DNA of 64,000 bases from 21-14-0-10-47-8 sp966211455 (GTDB taxonomy: Bacteria > Bdellovibrionota > Bdellovibrionia > Bdellovibrionales > Bdellovibrionaceae), in contig CBIHNI010000010.1 in the NCBI GenBank assembly GCA_966211455.1, positions 62,001 through 126,000 on the forward strand, written 5' to 3'. The notes under the pieces were generated by a model, which had not been told where the DNA came from, searched no databases, and saw nothing but the letters and a program-made list of their open reading frames with translations. How positions within the stretch are numbered: position 1 is the stretch's first letter; each line of letters opens with the position of its first letter. Shown here piece by piece: positions 42,193 through 50,284 of this stretch. A program made the position numbers and the translations under genes.

Positions 42193-42384
42193 CGCCTTAT
42201 CTGATCAGAGAAAGACATTTTCGGTCAATCATCGAGTGAATGCTTCGATGGGGCTACTGGCGACAAGTCTCTTCATGTCGACATACTTCATTTAAGCTTC
42301 GGAGTGATCGGCCTTTCAGTCTCGGCCTGGGCCGTGGTCAATTCAGATTGGGGACGATAATGAAAAAAAATCTGTCGGCGAGGC

Positions 42385-42431
42385 TGCATCCAGGGTTTGG
42401 ATGCACTTTGTATCCAAAAATCTTGTGGATA
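42385..42431. promoter_or_regulatory. Two adjacent hairpins upstream of a secreted protein gene
   Basis: TGCATCCA-N5-TGGATGCA (42385-42405) and TATCCA-N9-TGGATA (42411-42431) are both perfect. Each contains ATCCA/TGGAT. They lie 50-96 bp before the ATG at 42481. They may be operators or a leader structure. The rest of 42193-42384 shows nothing I can name. Confidence 0.4.
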
Positions 42432-42480
42432 GGGGGGCTTTGACCATAAAAAGGACGCACCCCAAACTAAAGGAGTCTTT

Positions 42481-42924
42481 ATGAAAACAGTTTTATTTGC
42501 TCTGGCCCTTGCGACGGCCATGACCGCGCAAGCGGACGAAGTGTTCGTTTGCCGAGACGTCAAGGCAGGCCCAGATCATGGACTGAGTCTGACAGTTTCC
42601 GTCGCTGAGAAAAAAGGAACATTGTCTCAGATGACGATCATGGGACCTCGTCCCGTGCAATTTGGCGAGCTGAATTGTGAATTTCCTCCGGCGCCCGATC
42701 AGGTTCATCCCGATCAGATCGTGACACTGGCGACTTGCGAAACCCCGGCGATTCCGGATGCGGGTTATTCCGTCATCATCCGCGGTGGTGGATTCACGGG
42801 AATTACGACTGCCAAAGTTTCTGAAATCAGCATTCTGGGAAGCACAGAGATCTCGCGAATGACCTGCAGCCTGGAAACCGACAAACAGCAAGAACAAACA
42901 GAACAGCAAGAGTCGTGTGAGTAG
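42481..42924 (+). CDS. Small secreted protein, first gene of a TIGR02147 module
   Basis: 147 residues with signal peptide MKTVLFALALATAMTAQA and AAAGGAG upstream. The mature part starts 'DEVFVCRDVKAGPDHGLSLTVSV' and has 'FGELNCEF', 'ATCETPAIPDAGYSVIIRGGGF' and a final 'SCE'. The product at 43738 has a matching layout (Cys-Trp-Asp-x-Gly-Asp-His-x-x-x-L then 'AELNC'), so the two are probably distant paralogues that flank the regulator. The gene overlaps the TIGR02147 gene by 8 bp. Confidence 0.7.
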   Translation: MKTVLFALALATAMTAQADEVFVCRDVKAGPDHGLSLTVSVAEKKGTLSQMTIMGPRPVQFGELNCEFPPAPDQVHPDQIVTLATCETPAIPDAGYSVIIRGGGFTGITTAKVSEISILGSTEISRMTCSLETDKQQEQTEQQESCE

Positions 42925-43721
42925 TGTGAATCAAAGTTCGGAAATTCTTCTCGAAAAATCGCGGCCGACGGATTTCCGGCAGTTTTTGCAAAGCGAGTTG
43001 GTTCGGCGGACCAAGCTGAACCCTCGCTTTTCTTTGCGCGCTTTTGCGAAGCATCTGAATGTGCAATCCGGATTTCTTTCCAAACTGCTTTTAGGCCAAA
43101 GACGAATCACGCCGGCCGTGATCGAGCGCTTTGGTCCAAAGCTTGGCCTGAATTTGCAAGAGATCGAGGCCTACCAAAAAATCAGCCGGGGAGAAGAATC
43201 CAGTTTGGATTTTCGCCAGATTTCTTACGATAGCTTTCAGATGATTTCGGATTGGTACCATTTCGCCATCTTAGAACTGGCTTCGATCGAAGAGTTCGAC
43301 CCGCATCCCCGCTGGATTTCAGACAAGCTTGGGATTTCTTTGGCCGAAGCCAAAGATGCGACCGAACGCTTAATCCGGCTGGGTTATGTCAGTCAGCGTT
43401 AATACCAAAGGAAATTGGCAGATCAGCGAAGGTCACACGACGACCTTGGGCTCGGCCACAACCAGCCACGCGCTTCGACAAATGCAAAAACAGATTTTAG
43501 AAATGGCCATCCGCGCTTTGGATGACGTGCCGGTCGAAAAGCGCGACCAATCCGCGATCACGATGGCGGTGGATTCGGCACGGCTGGCCCAGGCCAAAAT
43601 CCGAGTGAAGAACTTTCGCCGGGAGCTGTGCTCGTACCTTGAAGGCGGCAAGAAAAAAGACAGCGTGTACCAGCTGTCGATCTCTTTATTTCCGGTGACT
43701 CAAGATTTTAAAGTGAAATAA
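42917..43721 (+). pseudogene. TIGR02147-family gene broken by a 4-bp duplication
   Basis: The first part (161 residues) has the helix-turn-helix 'FSLRAFAKHLNVQSGFLSKLLLGQRRITPAVIERFG' and the block 'FQMISDWYHFAILELASIEEF...WISDKLGISLAEAKDATERLIRLGYV', then stops. The rest continues in another frame to 43721 with 'EMAIRALDDVPVEKRDQSAITMAVDSARLAQAKIRVKNFRRELCSYLEGGKKKDSVYQLSISLFPVTQDF', the family C-terminus. At 43388-43395 the sequence is GTCAGTCA. Removing one GTCA gives GYVSVNTKGNWQI and restores a 267-residue protein. The start GTG at 42917 overlaps the upstream gene. Confidence 0.85.
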
Positions 43722-43737
43722 CAAGGAATCATCTATT

Positions 43738-44124
43738 ATGAAGTCTTTTTCAATTCTGATCATTCTGTTCGCCATGGGCCCCTTTTCAGAGGCGGGTCGC
43801 GAAAGCCACGGCATTATTCCGTCTTCATCGCATGTTCGTTGTTGGGATCCTGGCGACCACATGAGCCTGGTGGTTGATCTTCCGGTCGTCGATGACGTGA
43901 TTACAAAAGGCGAAGTATCAAGAAACGGAACACGCCTGGCGGAATTGAACTGCATCGATATGAAATACCGAAAGACGCTGACGAAGGATCTTCAGGAAAC
44001 GGTCTTCTGTCACAGCGAAACGATCGATCTCATCTTAAGCGAAAGTGAGACGAAATCGCAGGTGCAAATCTTCGGTCTTGAAGAAGATAAAGCGAAAGAC
44101 AACGTCAAGCTTTGGTGTCACTGA
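43738..44124 (+). CDS. Small secreted protein, last gene of a TIGR02147 module
   Basis: 128 residues with signal peptide MKSFSILIILFAMGPFSEA. The mature part has four cysteines ('VRCWDPGDHMSLVVDLPVVDD', 'AELNCIDMKYRK', 'VFCHSETIDLIL', 'KLWCH'), probably two disulphides. It starts 17 bp after the TIGR02147 gene and ends 11 bp before trpS, which converges. It is similar in plan to the product at 42481. Function unknown. Confidence 0.7.
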   Translation: MKSFSILIILFAMGPFSEAGRESHGIIPSSSHVRCWDPGDHMSLVVDLPVVDDVITKGEVSRNGTRLAELNCIDMKYRKTLTKDLQETVFCHSETIDLILSESETKSQVQIFGLEEDKAKDNVKLWCH

Positions 44125-44135
44125 CCTTTAGCCGT

Positions 44136-45134
44136 CTAAAACTCGATCATCGCCATGGCTTTGCGGACTTCGCTTAAAGTCTTCGCCGCCGTTTCGCGTG
44201 CCTGCTCAGTGCCGGTCTTGATGATGCGCATGACTTCGGCGGGGTCGGCAGCGTACTGCGCACGACGTTCGCGCATGGGTTTGATAAAGTCTTCAAGGAT
44301 TCCGACCAGGCGCTGCTTCAAGACTCCGTCTCCCAAGCCGCCACGGCGGTAATGGTCTTTCAGTTCTTCGACAGCCGCTTTGTCGGGATCGAACACATCC
44401 AAGAATGTGAAGACGACGTTGCCTTCAACCTGGCCGGGATCGGCGACGCGGATGTGATTTGGATCCGTGTACATTTTCTGAACCTTGGCTTTGATGTCAT
44501 TGAATGAATCGCTCAGGTAAATCGCGTTGCCGGCGGATTTGCTCATTTTGATTTTGCCGTCGATGCCGATCAGGCGGCCGACGTTGCCGATCAAAGGTTT
44601 CACTTCTTTCAAAGCTTCGGATTTGTAGATGTGCATGAAGCGGCGGACGATTTCGTTGGTTTGCTCGATCATGGGGTTTTGATCTTCACCGACCGGAACC
44701 AAATCGGCGCGGAAGGCTAGGATGTCGGCGGCTTGGCTGACCGGATACATCAAGAAGCCGGCCGGAAGACTTTCTTCCATGTTCTTTTGTTTGATCTCTT
44801 CTTTGATGGTCGGATTTCGCATCAGGCGCGCGACCGTCACCAGATTTAAGAAATGCACGGTCAGCTCGTAAAGCTCGGGGACTTTGGATTGCAAAAAGAT
44901 GGTGTTCAGTTTTGGATCCAAACCGCAGGCCAGATAATCCATCGCGACCTGCGTGATGTTGTCGCGGACCTTTTCGGGTTGATCGAAATTATCGGTCATC
45001 GCTTGTGTGTCGGCGATGATGATGTACTGTTTGTATTCGTGTTGAAGCTTCACGCGATTGGCGAGTGAGCCCAAATAATGTCCCAAATGCAATGGTCCGG
45101 TCGGACGATCTCCGGTCAAAATAACTGGTTTCAT
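44136..45134 (-). CDS. trpS: Tryptophanyl-tRNA synthetase
   Basis: 332 residues, normal length. Class I signatures: 'TGDRPTGPLHLGHYLGSL' (HIGH motif, residues 16-19 HLGH) and KMSKS at 196-200. 'AGFLMYPVSQAADILAFRADLVPVGEDQ' is the TrpRS tryptophan/ATP pocket. The enzyme charges tRNA-Trp in the cytoplasm. 'GDRPTGPLHLGHY' marks the TrpRS-2-like bacterial branch. Single gene, converging on the secreted protein at 43738. Confidence 0.97.
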   Translation of the reverse strand: MKPVILTGDRPTGPLHLGHYLGSLANRVKLQHEYKQYIIIADTQAMTDNFDQPEKVRDNITQVAMDYLACGLDPKLNTIFLQSKVPELYELTVHFLNLVTVARLMRNPTIKEEIKQKNMEESLPAGFLMYPVSQAADILAFRADLVPVGEDQNPMIEQTNEIVRRFMHIYKSEALKEVKPLIGNVGRLIGIDGKIKMSKSAGNAIYLSDSFNDIKAKVQKMYTDPNHIRVADPGQVEGNVVFTFLDVFDPDKAAVEELKDHYRRGGLGDGVLKQRLVGILEDFIKPMRERRAQYAADPAEVMRIIKTGTEQARETAAKTLSEVRKAMAMIEF

Positions 45135-45187
45135 GGTCCTTACAATAGGGTGCGAGCGCCGAAATCACCAGGCAAAGCGCACAGCGT

Positions 45188-45619
45188 CTATTTCACCAAA
45201 GGGTCGCTATCTCGAGCAAAAAGAAGCTCGCCTTTGGATTCCAATTCCAGGGCTTTGTTTAAGACCTCTTTTTGCGCGGCTTCGACTTTGGAAAGGGGTT
45301 GTGGTCCCAAATGTTGGATCGCCGATTTGATCAGATCGGCCTTTCTTGTCGGCAGGGTTTTCAGCATCTCATCGACGAATTCCGGTTTGTGTCCGCGAAG
45401 CGCCATGACCCATTTGGCATCTGGCACTTCCGAGAACAGTTTCGTCAAACCTTGGGGGTTCACTTTCAGCAGGTCAGAAAAGATCACCAAGTTTTGCTTC
45501 AGACGCTCGGCCAATTTGGGATCGCTTTTTAAGATATCACCTAAGATTCGCTCTTGGGATTTTGCATCCAAGGCGCGCAGTGCTTCCAATGCGGACTGAA
45601 AACCGTCGATCTTGCTCAT
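45188..45619 (-). CDS. Orphan FliG C-terminal-domain-like protein
   Basis: 143 residues matching the C-terminal domain of the flagellar switch protein FliG: 'LVIFSDLLKVNPQGLTKLFSEVPDAKWVMALRGHKPEFVDEMLKTLPTRKADLIKSAIQHLGPQPLSKVEAAQKEVLNKALELESKGEL'. Compared with FliG, the N-terminal and most of the middle domain are missing. The conserved acidic pair on the torque helix ('RAAD..RDDL' in E. coli) reads 'RKADLIKSAI', so the Asp pair that interacts with the stator is largely lost. It has no flagellar neighbours. It may regulate motor switching or serve elsewhere. Confidence 0.75.
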   Translation of the reverse strand: MSKIDGFQSALEALRALDAKSQERILGDILKSDPKLAERLKQNLVIFSDLLKVNPQGLTKLFSEVPDAKWVMALRGHKPEFVDEMLKTLPTRKADLIKSAIQHLGPQPLSKVEAAQKEVLNKALELESKGELLFARDSDPLVK

Positions 45620-45689
45620 CAGTTCTGACTATAGCAAGCTTGAGGCAGTGTTGTAAAATCGGAAGCCATTTTCGGCTCGGGAGGAGACA

Positions 45690-46766
45690 GTGACGGCCTT
45701 AAATCGGACAGAGCAATTCAAGCAATTGATGCAAATCCAGCACGCCCTGGTGCAAGGACCTTTCGGCGGTGGCTTGTCGTCGGTCGAGCTTCTGGCGGCC
45801 GTCTCAAACCTTGGCGGGCTGGGGAGCTTCGGCGCGCATTACCTGACGCCCGCACAAATCCAAGATCTGGTTCGCGAGATCCGCAGCCAAACAAAGAAAA
45901 GTTTTGCGATCAATTTGTGGGTCTCGGATGCGGATCCGGAAGCGGCCCACACAACAAAAGAAAAATTCGACAGATACCTGCAAAATCTGGCTCCTTATTA
46001 CGACGCTCTGAAGGTGCCAAAACCGCAGATGCCCGAAAGATTCGGGCAAAAATTCAACGAGCAAATCGAAGCGATTTTGGAATCTCGTCCACCGGTCTGC
46101 AGCTTCGTCTTTGGTGTGCCGGACGAGGGCATCATGAAAGAATGCAAAAAGCTGGGCATTCGCACCATCGGAACGGCGACCACCGTGCAAGAGGGCATCG
46201 CCTTGGAAAAAGCCGGCGTCGATGCGGTCGTCGCTTCGGGATTTGAAGCGGGCGGGCATCGCGGATCTTTTCTTCGAACGGCAGAATCTTCGCTGACCGG
46301 AACTTTTGCGCTGGTTCCACAAATGTCCGATGCGCTGAAAGTCCCGGTGATTGCAGCGGGTGGCATTGCGGACGCCCGCGGTGTTCGCGCCGCGCGCATC
46401 TTAGGTGCCAGTGGCGTGCAAGTCGGAACTGCGTTCTTAGCTGCGGATGAATCCAAAGCGTCGGCTTTGCACAAAGAAAAACTTCGCAGCCGGGGCGAAG
46501 CCGGACCGACGGCGCTGACCCGGGCATTCTCGGGGCGTTTGGCGCGCGGTCTTGAAAATCAAATGGTGAAAGATTTTGCCGATCGCGCGCACGAGATCGC
46601 ACCTTATCCAGTGCAGGTGTGGTTGACTCAGCAATTTAAGTCGGCGGCGAGCCAGCAAGGTCAGACCCAGTGGATGTCCCTGTGGGCCAGCCAAGCTTAT
46701 CCTTTGGTTCGGCATTCGAAAGCCAAGGATGTGTTTCAGAGTCTTCTTGCCGGGTTGGAAGATTGA
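45690..46766 (+). CDS. Nitronate monooxygenase-like flavoprotein
   Basis: 358 residues from a GTG with GGAGGAGA upstream. The FMN-binding TIM barrel shows 'HALVQGPFGGGLSSVELLAAVSNLGGLGSFGAHYLTP', 'VVASGFEAGGHRGSF' (His190, the catalytic histidine of class I enzymes), 'PVIAAGGIADARGVRAARILGASGVQVGTAFL' and a C-terminal cap. The family oxidises toxic nitronates such as propionate-3-nitronate. It precedes an OsmC gene by about 90 bp. Confidence 0.9.
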   Translation: MTALNRTEQFKQLMQIQHALVQGPFGGGLSSVELLAAVSNLGGLGSFGAHYLTPAQIQDLVREIRSQTKKSFAINLWVSDADPEAAHTTKEKFDRYLQNLAPYYDALKVPKPQMPERFGQKFNEQIEAILESRPPVCSFVFGVPDEGIMKECKKLGIRTIGTATTVQEGIALEKAGVDAVVASGFEAGGHRGSFLRTAESSLTGTFALVPQMSDALKVPVIAAGGIADARGVRAARILGASGVQVGTAFLAADESKASALHKEKLRSRGEAGPTALTRAFSGRLARGLENQMVKDFADRAHEIAPYPVQVWLTQQFKSAASQQGQTQWMSLWASQAYPLVRHSKAKDVFQSLLAGLED

Positions 46767-46774
46767 GACTGTCC

Positions 46775-46828
46775 CAAATTTGCCTGATGCCCTGATTTAA
46801 TTCGTCAATAACGAAGGAACCAAATTTG
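46775..46828. promoter_or_regulatory. Repeated CCAAATTTGC boxes before osmC-like
   Basis: CCAAATTTGC occurs twice (CAAATTTG cores 46775-46782 and 46821-46828), 46 bp apart, each core a perfect 8-bp palindrome. TTCGT-CAATA-ACGAA lies between. They are placed just upstream of the OsmC gene and could bind a peroxide-sensing repressor. Confidence 0.35.
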
Positions 46829-46859
46829 CTTTCAGACATGTCTCCAGATGGGAGGCATC

Positions 46860-47321
46860 ATGAATCGCACGGCTAGCGCACAATGGCAGGGGTCTTTGAA
46901 AAACGGGCGGGGAAGTTTGACCACACAAAGTGGAACCTTATCCGAAGTTGCATATTCTTTCCGCACTCGTTTCGCAGACGAAGTCGGAACCAATCCCGAA
47001 GAGCTGATCGCGGCCGCCCACGCCGGATGTTTTTCGATGGCGCTTTCCAACGAACTGGCACAGCTCGAGCTCACCCCTGATTGGATTGAAACCGAAGCGA
47101 TCGTCACCCTGGATCAGGGCGCCCGCGGATTTCACATCTCACACATTCATCTGGATGTTTCCGCCCGCGTGCCGGGTGCGAGCCGCGAAAAATTTGATCG
47201 CGCCGCCCAAACAGCGAAAGAAAACTGTCCGATTTCGCAAGCGTTGAAGGCGGTCGAAATCACCATGGCCACCGATCTGGATCAAGCCGATGCCAATCGC
47301 GATGCGGAGATGAACTTTTAG
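46860..47321 (+). CDS. OsmC-family peroxidase
   Basis: 153 residues from the ATG at 46860 (GGGAGG upstream). The fold is OsmC: 'EVGTNPEELIAAAHAGCFSMALSNELA' with catalytic Cys57 and the Glu of 'PEEL', 'FHISHIHLDVSARVPG', and 'KENCPISQALKAVEITM' with the second Cys123. Such proteins reduce organic hydroperoxides through the cysteine pair. 'ISHIHLDV' and length place it in the OsmC rather than Ohr branch; this is a modest call. Confidence 0.93.
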   Translation: MNRTASAQWQGSLKNGRGSLTTQSGTLSEVAYSFRTRFADEVGTNPEELIAAAHAGCFSMALSNELAQLELTPDWIETEAIVTLDQGARGFHISHIHLDVSARVPGASREKFDRAAQTAKENCPISQALKAVEITMATDLDQADANRDAEMNF

Positions 47322-47355
47322 CTGAGCTATTAGAAAAAACTGACAAGGAGAGTTT

Positions 47356-48585
47356 ATGAAATCTCTGATGATGAGATTGTGTCTAATGGGACTTGCGACC
47401 ACGGCGATCGCGGCCTGCAGTTCAGGCGGTGGTTCTGAACCCCAAGTCGCCGCCGAAGAGGCACCCGCCAAGGTCAACCCGCTGACGGCCAATCGTTGGT
47501 GCCGCGCCGAAGATTGGGACGATTTCCAAGTGGTGATGCGCCTCACATTGCAAGGCCCCGAGATGATGACCGAATATCTTTTGCTCAATCCATCCGGCTT
47601 CACCGTGTATCGTTACAGCCAAAAACTTCCTTGGGAGATGAAAGGCCTTCACGGCGTCGAACCCAACAAGGTGCAACTGTCTTTGCATCAGATGAACGCC
47701 GACATCACGGCCCTTCCAGGTTTCGATGAGCAAAAACGAATCTTCACCGAGATCTTCAGCAAAAATCCGAATCTCTCGCATTCGGGGCCGGATTTCACTC
47801 CGCCAACGGCTTTGACGACAACGACGCGGACTTTGTCGACAGGCTTTGAAGTCGAGCGCAATGTTTATCCTTGCGATAGCTTTTCATCGAGCTTCAACGG
47901 TGACGGCCCGGTTCGCCCGCTGATGGAGCTGATTATGCTCTTCTCATCGAATAGCAAAGGCTTTACCGAGCAGGGGCGGGGGCAATTGGCGGCTGCCATG
48001 CCGTTCAAATACCCCTTGGACGAAGTCCAAGTGCAAAATTCGGATGTGGCCAACACCCAGTGGTGTTCGTGGCGGCAGGTCAGCTCGAGCGAGCTTTTGA
48101 TGAAAAGTATCACCTTCGGAAACAGCAGCTTTATAGAAAATATCCACTCGCAAGTTTTCGAAAATAGCTTCACCGATGCGGACCTTCAGGATTATCTGAG
48201 ACAAAATGCGGCCCGCTCGGAAACTTTCACCATGAACCTGAAGGGTGGCAGAATTACGGCCGCCAACACGACGCCCGCCGATCGTCAGCCGAAGCACCCA
48301 GCGCAAGAACTTTTTGCCATGATGAAAGATGCGGATGGGGTGCGAATGTTGGTACGAATGGACCCACGTGAACCGGATCGCTCGTGGCCGGTGTTTGCTG
48401 ATATCTATTATAATTGTCAGGATCCAAGACCTTTGCAGTTCAGCCAGGCCTTTGCTTTGCGTATGAACGACATTCTGGCTTGGCAGGTGAAACAGCTGCA
48501 GTCGCCGCAGTCTCCGGTTGGCACCGAGCCCGATCCAGAGCATGAAGATCCGGAACACGATTCGGGCGGGGGCCTGTGGCCCTAG
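47356..48585 (+). CDS. Lipoprotein of unknown function
   Basis: 409 residues with a lipoprotein leader (MKSLMMRLCLMGLATTAIAAC, Cys21) followed by a Ser-Gly linker. The mature protein repeats a 'WC..DW...F.VVMRLTL' beginning twice: 'ANRWCRAEDWDDFQVVMRL' near residue 48 and 'DVANTQWCSWRQVSSSELLMKSI' near 230. That suggests two similar halves. The tail is acidic and proline-rich ('EPDPEHEDPEHD'). It probably sits at the inner face of the outer membrane. A terminator follows. Confidence 0.7.
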   Translation: MKSLMMRLCLMGLATTAIAACSSGGGSEPQVAAEEAPAKVNPLTANRWCRAEDWDDFQVVMRLTLQGPEMMTEYLLLNPSGFTVYRYSQKLPWEMKGLHGVEPNKVQLSLHQMNADITALPGFDEQKRIFTEIFSKNPNLSHSGPDFTPPTALTTTTRTLSTGFEVERNVYPCDSFSSSFNGDGPVRPLMELIMLFSSNSKGFTEQGRGQLAAAMPFKYPLDEVQVQNSDVANTQWCSWRQVSSSELLMKSITFGNSSFIENIHSQVFENSFTDADLQDYLRQNAARSETFTMNLKGGRITAANTTPADRQPKHPAQELFAMMKDADGVRMLVRMDPREPDRSWPVFADIYYNCQDPRPLQFSQAFALRMNDILAWQVKQLQSPQSPVGTEPDPEHEDPEHDSGGGLWP

Positions 48586-48610
48586 CTTTGAAGTCAGATT
48601 GAAAATCATG

Positions 48611-48646
48611 AAAAAAAGGGCTCTCGAGGGGGAGCCTTTTTATTTT
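48611..48646 (+). terminator. Rho-independent terminator
   Basis: AAAAGGGCTC and GGAGCCTTTT pair with one bulged G around TCGAGGG, followed by TATTTT. Confidence 0.75.
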
Positions 48647-48710
48647 CCTTGCCGGCGCTAACGGCCGCGAATAGTTTCGCGCTCCTGTTCTGACTGACAA
48701 GGAGCCCATC

Positions 48711-49541
48711 GTGCGAAAAACCCTGTTTATCTTTTCCGTGCTTTTGATCCTGGCCTGCGAGCAACGCGGAAACAATCTGGCCAACCTGAAGACCAGCTCG
48801 ACCCAAGTGATCGGCGGTGAAATCGTCCAAGATGCAAATCTGCGTGCGGCCACCGTTCACGTCAATATGCCGATGGGAATCTGCACGGGCTCGTATATCG
48901 GTGGAAACCGCGTGGTCACAGCGGCCCATTGTATCGCCGCCGATACGGGTGGGGCGGACACGGTCGAATTTTTCGCCGGTGACGATTCTTATCTGTGCAC
49001 CGTCGTCGAACAAGTCGCCTTTCCTGAATACGAAAAGCATTCCGATCCATGGTACGATATCGCGGTTCTAGAAATCGCATGTCAGGATCCGCGCTTTAAA
49101 TCGGTTGTTCCGTTCCAGTTGGTGACCGCGGATGACATGGAAACCCAAGCTCAAGCGGCAGGTTATGGACTGACCGAGTTCAACGGTGAAGGTTCGTTCC
49201 CGATTCTGAATTCGATGAAGCTGAAACACTTTGATATGAACCAAGCCTTGAACGATCCCGAAATTTCGGACAAAGCAAAGAAAGAAGACAAGCTTGCGAC
49301 GCTGGTCAAGATGGTTCAAGAAAAGCGTCTCGAGTGTTACGAATCGAGCGCGAAGCACACCATGTTTTTTGGTGATTCGGGTGGTCCGCAATTTTTCCAA
49401 CGCGCTTCGGGCGAGTACGTGCTGACTGGCGTGAACGATGCGGGTTATGCGAAGGATGATGAACAGCTCGAGACCTTGTACGCGTTCTGCTCGGCCCGGG
49501 TTCTTTTCTATAAGGACTGGGTGCTGGGGGATTTGTTTTGA
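48711..49541 (+). CDS. Trypsin-like serine protease lipoprotein
   Basis: 276 residues from a GTG with AAGGAG upstream. A lipoprotein leader (Cys16 in LILAC) precedes a chymotrypsin-fold domain with the full triad: His73 (VVTAAHC), Asp116 (WYDIAVLEI) and Ser223 (GDSGGP). The N-terminus 'STQVIGGEIVQD' matches the activation cleavage of S1 proteases (cut before Val-Ile-Gly-Gly), so it may be made as a zymogen. Secreted S1 proteases are abundant in Bdellovibrio, where they probably serve prey digestion. Confidence 0.9.
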   Translation: MRKTLFIFSVLLILACEQRGNNLANLKTSSTQVIGGEIVQDANLRAATVHVNMPMGICTGSYIGGNRVVTAAHCIAADTGGADTVEFFAGDDSYLCTVVEQVAFPEYEKHSDPWYDIAVLEIACQDPRFKSVVPFQLVTADDMETQAQAAGYGLTEFNGEGSFPILNSMKLKHFDMNQALNDPEISDKAKKEDKLATLVKMVQEKRLECYESSAKHTMFFGDSGGPQFFQRASGEYVLTGVNDAGYAKDDEQLETLYAFCSARVLFYKDWVLGDLF

Positions 49542-49600
49542 TTGCTCGTCACAGCAGTACGTTGGTGTAAACGTTAGTGCATCCGTCCATGGGAACGCTG

Positions 49601-49625
49601 CAAGACGGCCATCGTGGCCGTCTTG
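49601..49625 (+). terminator. Strong hairpin after the protease gene
   Basis: CAAGACGGCCA (49601-49611) and TGGCCGTCTTG (49615-49625) form a perfect 11-bp stem around TCG. Only a short T run (TCTAAAAT) follows. Confidence 0.65.
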
Positions 49626-49646
49626 TCTAAAATAGAAATACGAGTA

Positions 49647-49676
49647 CAAATGCAAATGCAAATGCAAATGCACATG
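49647..49676. repeat. Hexanucleotide repeat CAAATG
   Basis: Four exact tandem CAAATG units followed by CACATG, in the non-coding gap about 60 bp before the gene at 49739. Such runs can change length by slippage and alter promoter spacing. Confidence 0.8.
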
Positions 49677-49738
49677 TATTGACTGCTGTTAAGGATTCTA
49701 TGAGCCTATTGGTGAAATAAAAAGCATGGAGGTTTTTT

Positions 49739-50131
49739 ATGAAATTAGTGGCAATTGCTTTGGTTTTTGTTGGCGGTTCTGTTTTTGCTTCTACAAATGG
49801 TTATGATTTGAAAATGGATTTGTCTGTGAACGGAAAGCAGATCTCGTCACCAAGAGTGATGGTTAAGGCGGGTGAGACTGCCACAATCAATCAAAAAACA
49901 GAGACAGAAGAAAGTTTTATTGAAGTCGTTGCGACCGAGGGTTCGATTCAAAATCATAAAGGAATCCTGATGAAATTTACCGTCGGGGTCATTGCCCAAA
50001 ATGGCGAAAGAGTCATCAAATCTCAGCCGCAAGTCTTGGCTAAAGAAAATGAAAAGACTCAAGTCACAATCGGTGAAAATAACGGTGATGAAATTTCGTT
50101 GTCCGTTGTTGCGAAAAGAAAATCACTTTAA
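49739..50131 (+). CDS. Small secreted beta-rich protein
   Basis: 130 residues with signal peptide MKLVAIALVFVGGSVFA and a purine-rich site (TGGAGG) upstream. The mature part 'LKMDLSVNGKQISSPRVMVKAGETATINQ', 'FIEVVATEGSI', 'ILMKFTVGVIAQNGERVIKSQPQVLAKENEKTQVTIGE' and 'DEISLSVVAKRKS' follows the core pattern of secretin-like beta domains ('S-P-R-V...G-E-x-A-T-I'). Alone it cannot be a secretin. The gene is A+T-richer than its left neighbours. Confidence 0.65.
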   Translation: MKLVAIALVFVGGSVFASTNGYDLKMDLSVNGKQISSPRVMVKAGETATINQKTETEESFIEVVATEGSIQNHKGILMKFTVGVIAQNGERVIKSQPQVLAKENEKTQVTIGENNGDEISLSVVAKRKSL

Positions 50132-50157
50132 ATTGCAGAGAAATGAAGTCGCTTGCG

Positions 50158-50201
50158 ACCTCATGAACAAGTCATCAAATTTGATGACTTGTTCATGAGG
50201 T
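50158..50201. repeat. 44-bp perfect palindrome
   Basis: ACCTCATGAACAAGTCATCAAA (50158-50179) is followed with no spacer by its exact complement (50180-50201). It lies between two convergent genes, 26 bp after one stop and 83 bp before the other. No T run follows on either side. It could form a cruciform or a very stable mRNA 3' hairpin. Confidence 0.9.
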
Positions 50202-50284
50202 GGGGACAATTCAATGGTATTCTTTGAGAATTAAGGTCCGTTTTTCTGGACCCACAGTTTGCCGTAGCTTGGAAAGAGCTACCT

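Noticed and set aside
42360..42443. 27-residue frame before the secreted protein at 42481
   Set aside because: It runs through two hairpins and has no convincing ribosome site; better explained as a regulatory leader.
49068..49673. Minus-strand frame of 201 residues over the protease gene
   Set aside because: It is antisense to an intact serine protease, and its start is the CAAATG repeat read as His-Leu units.
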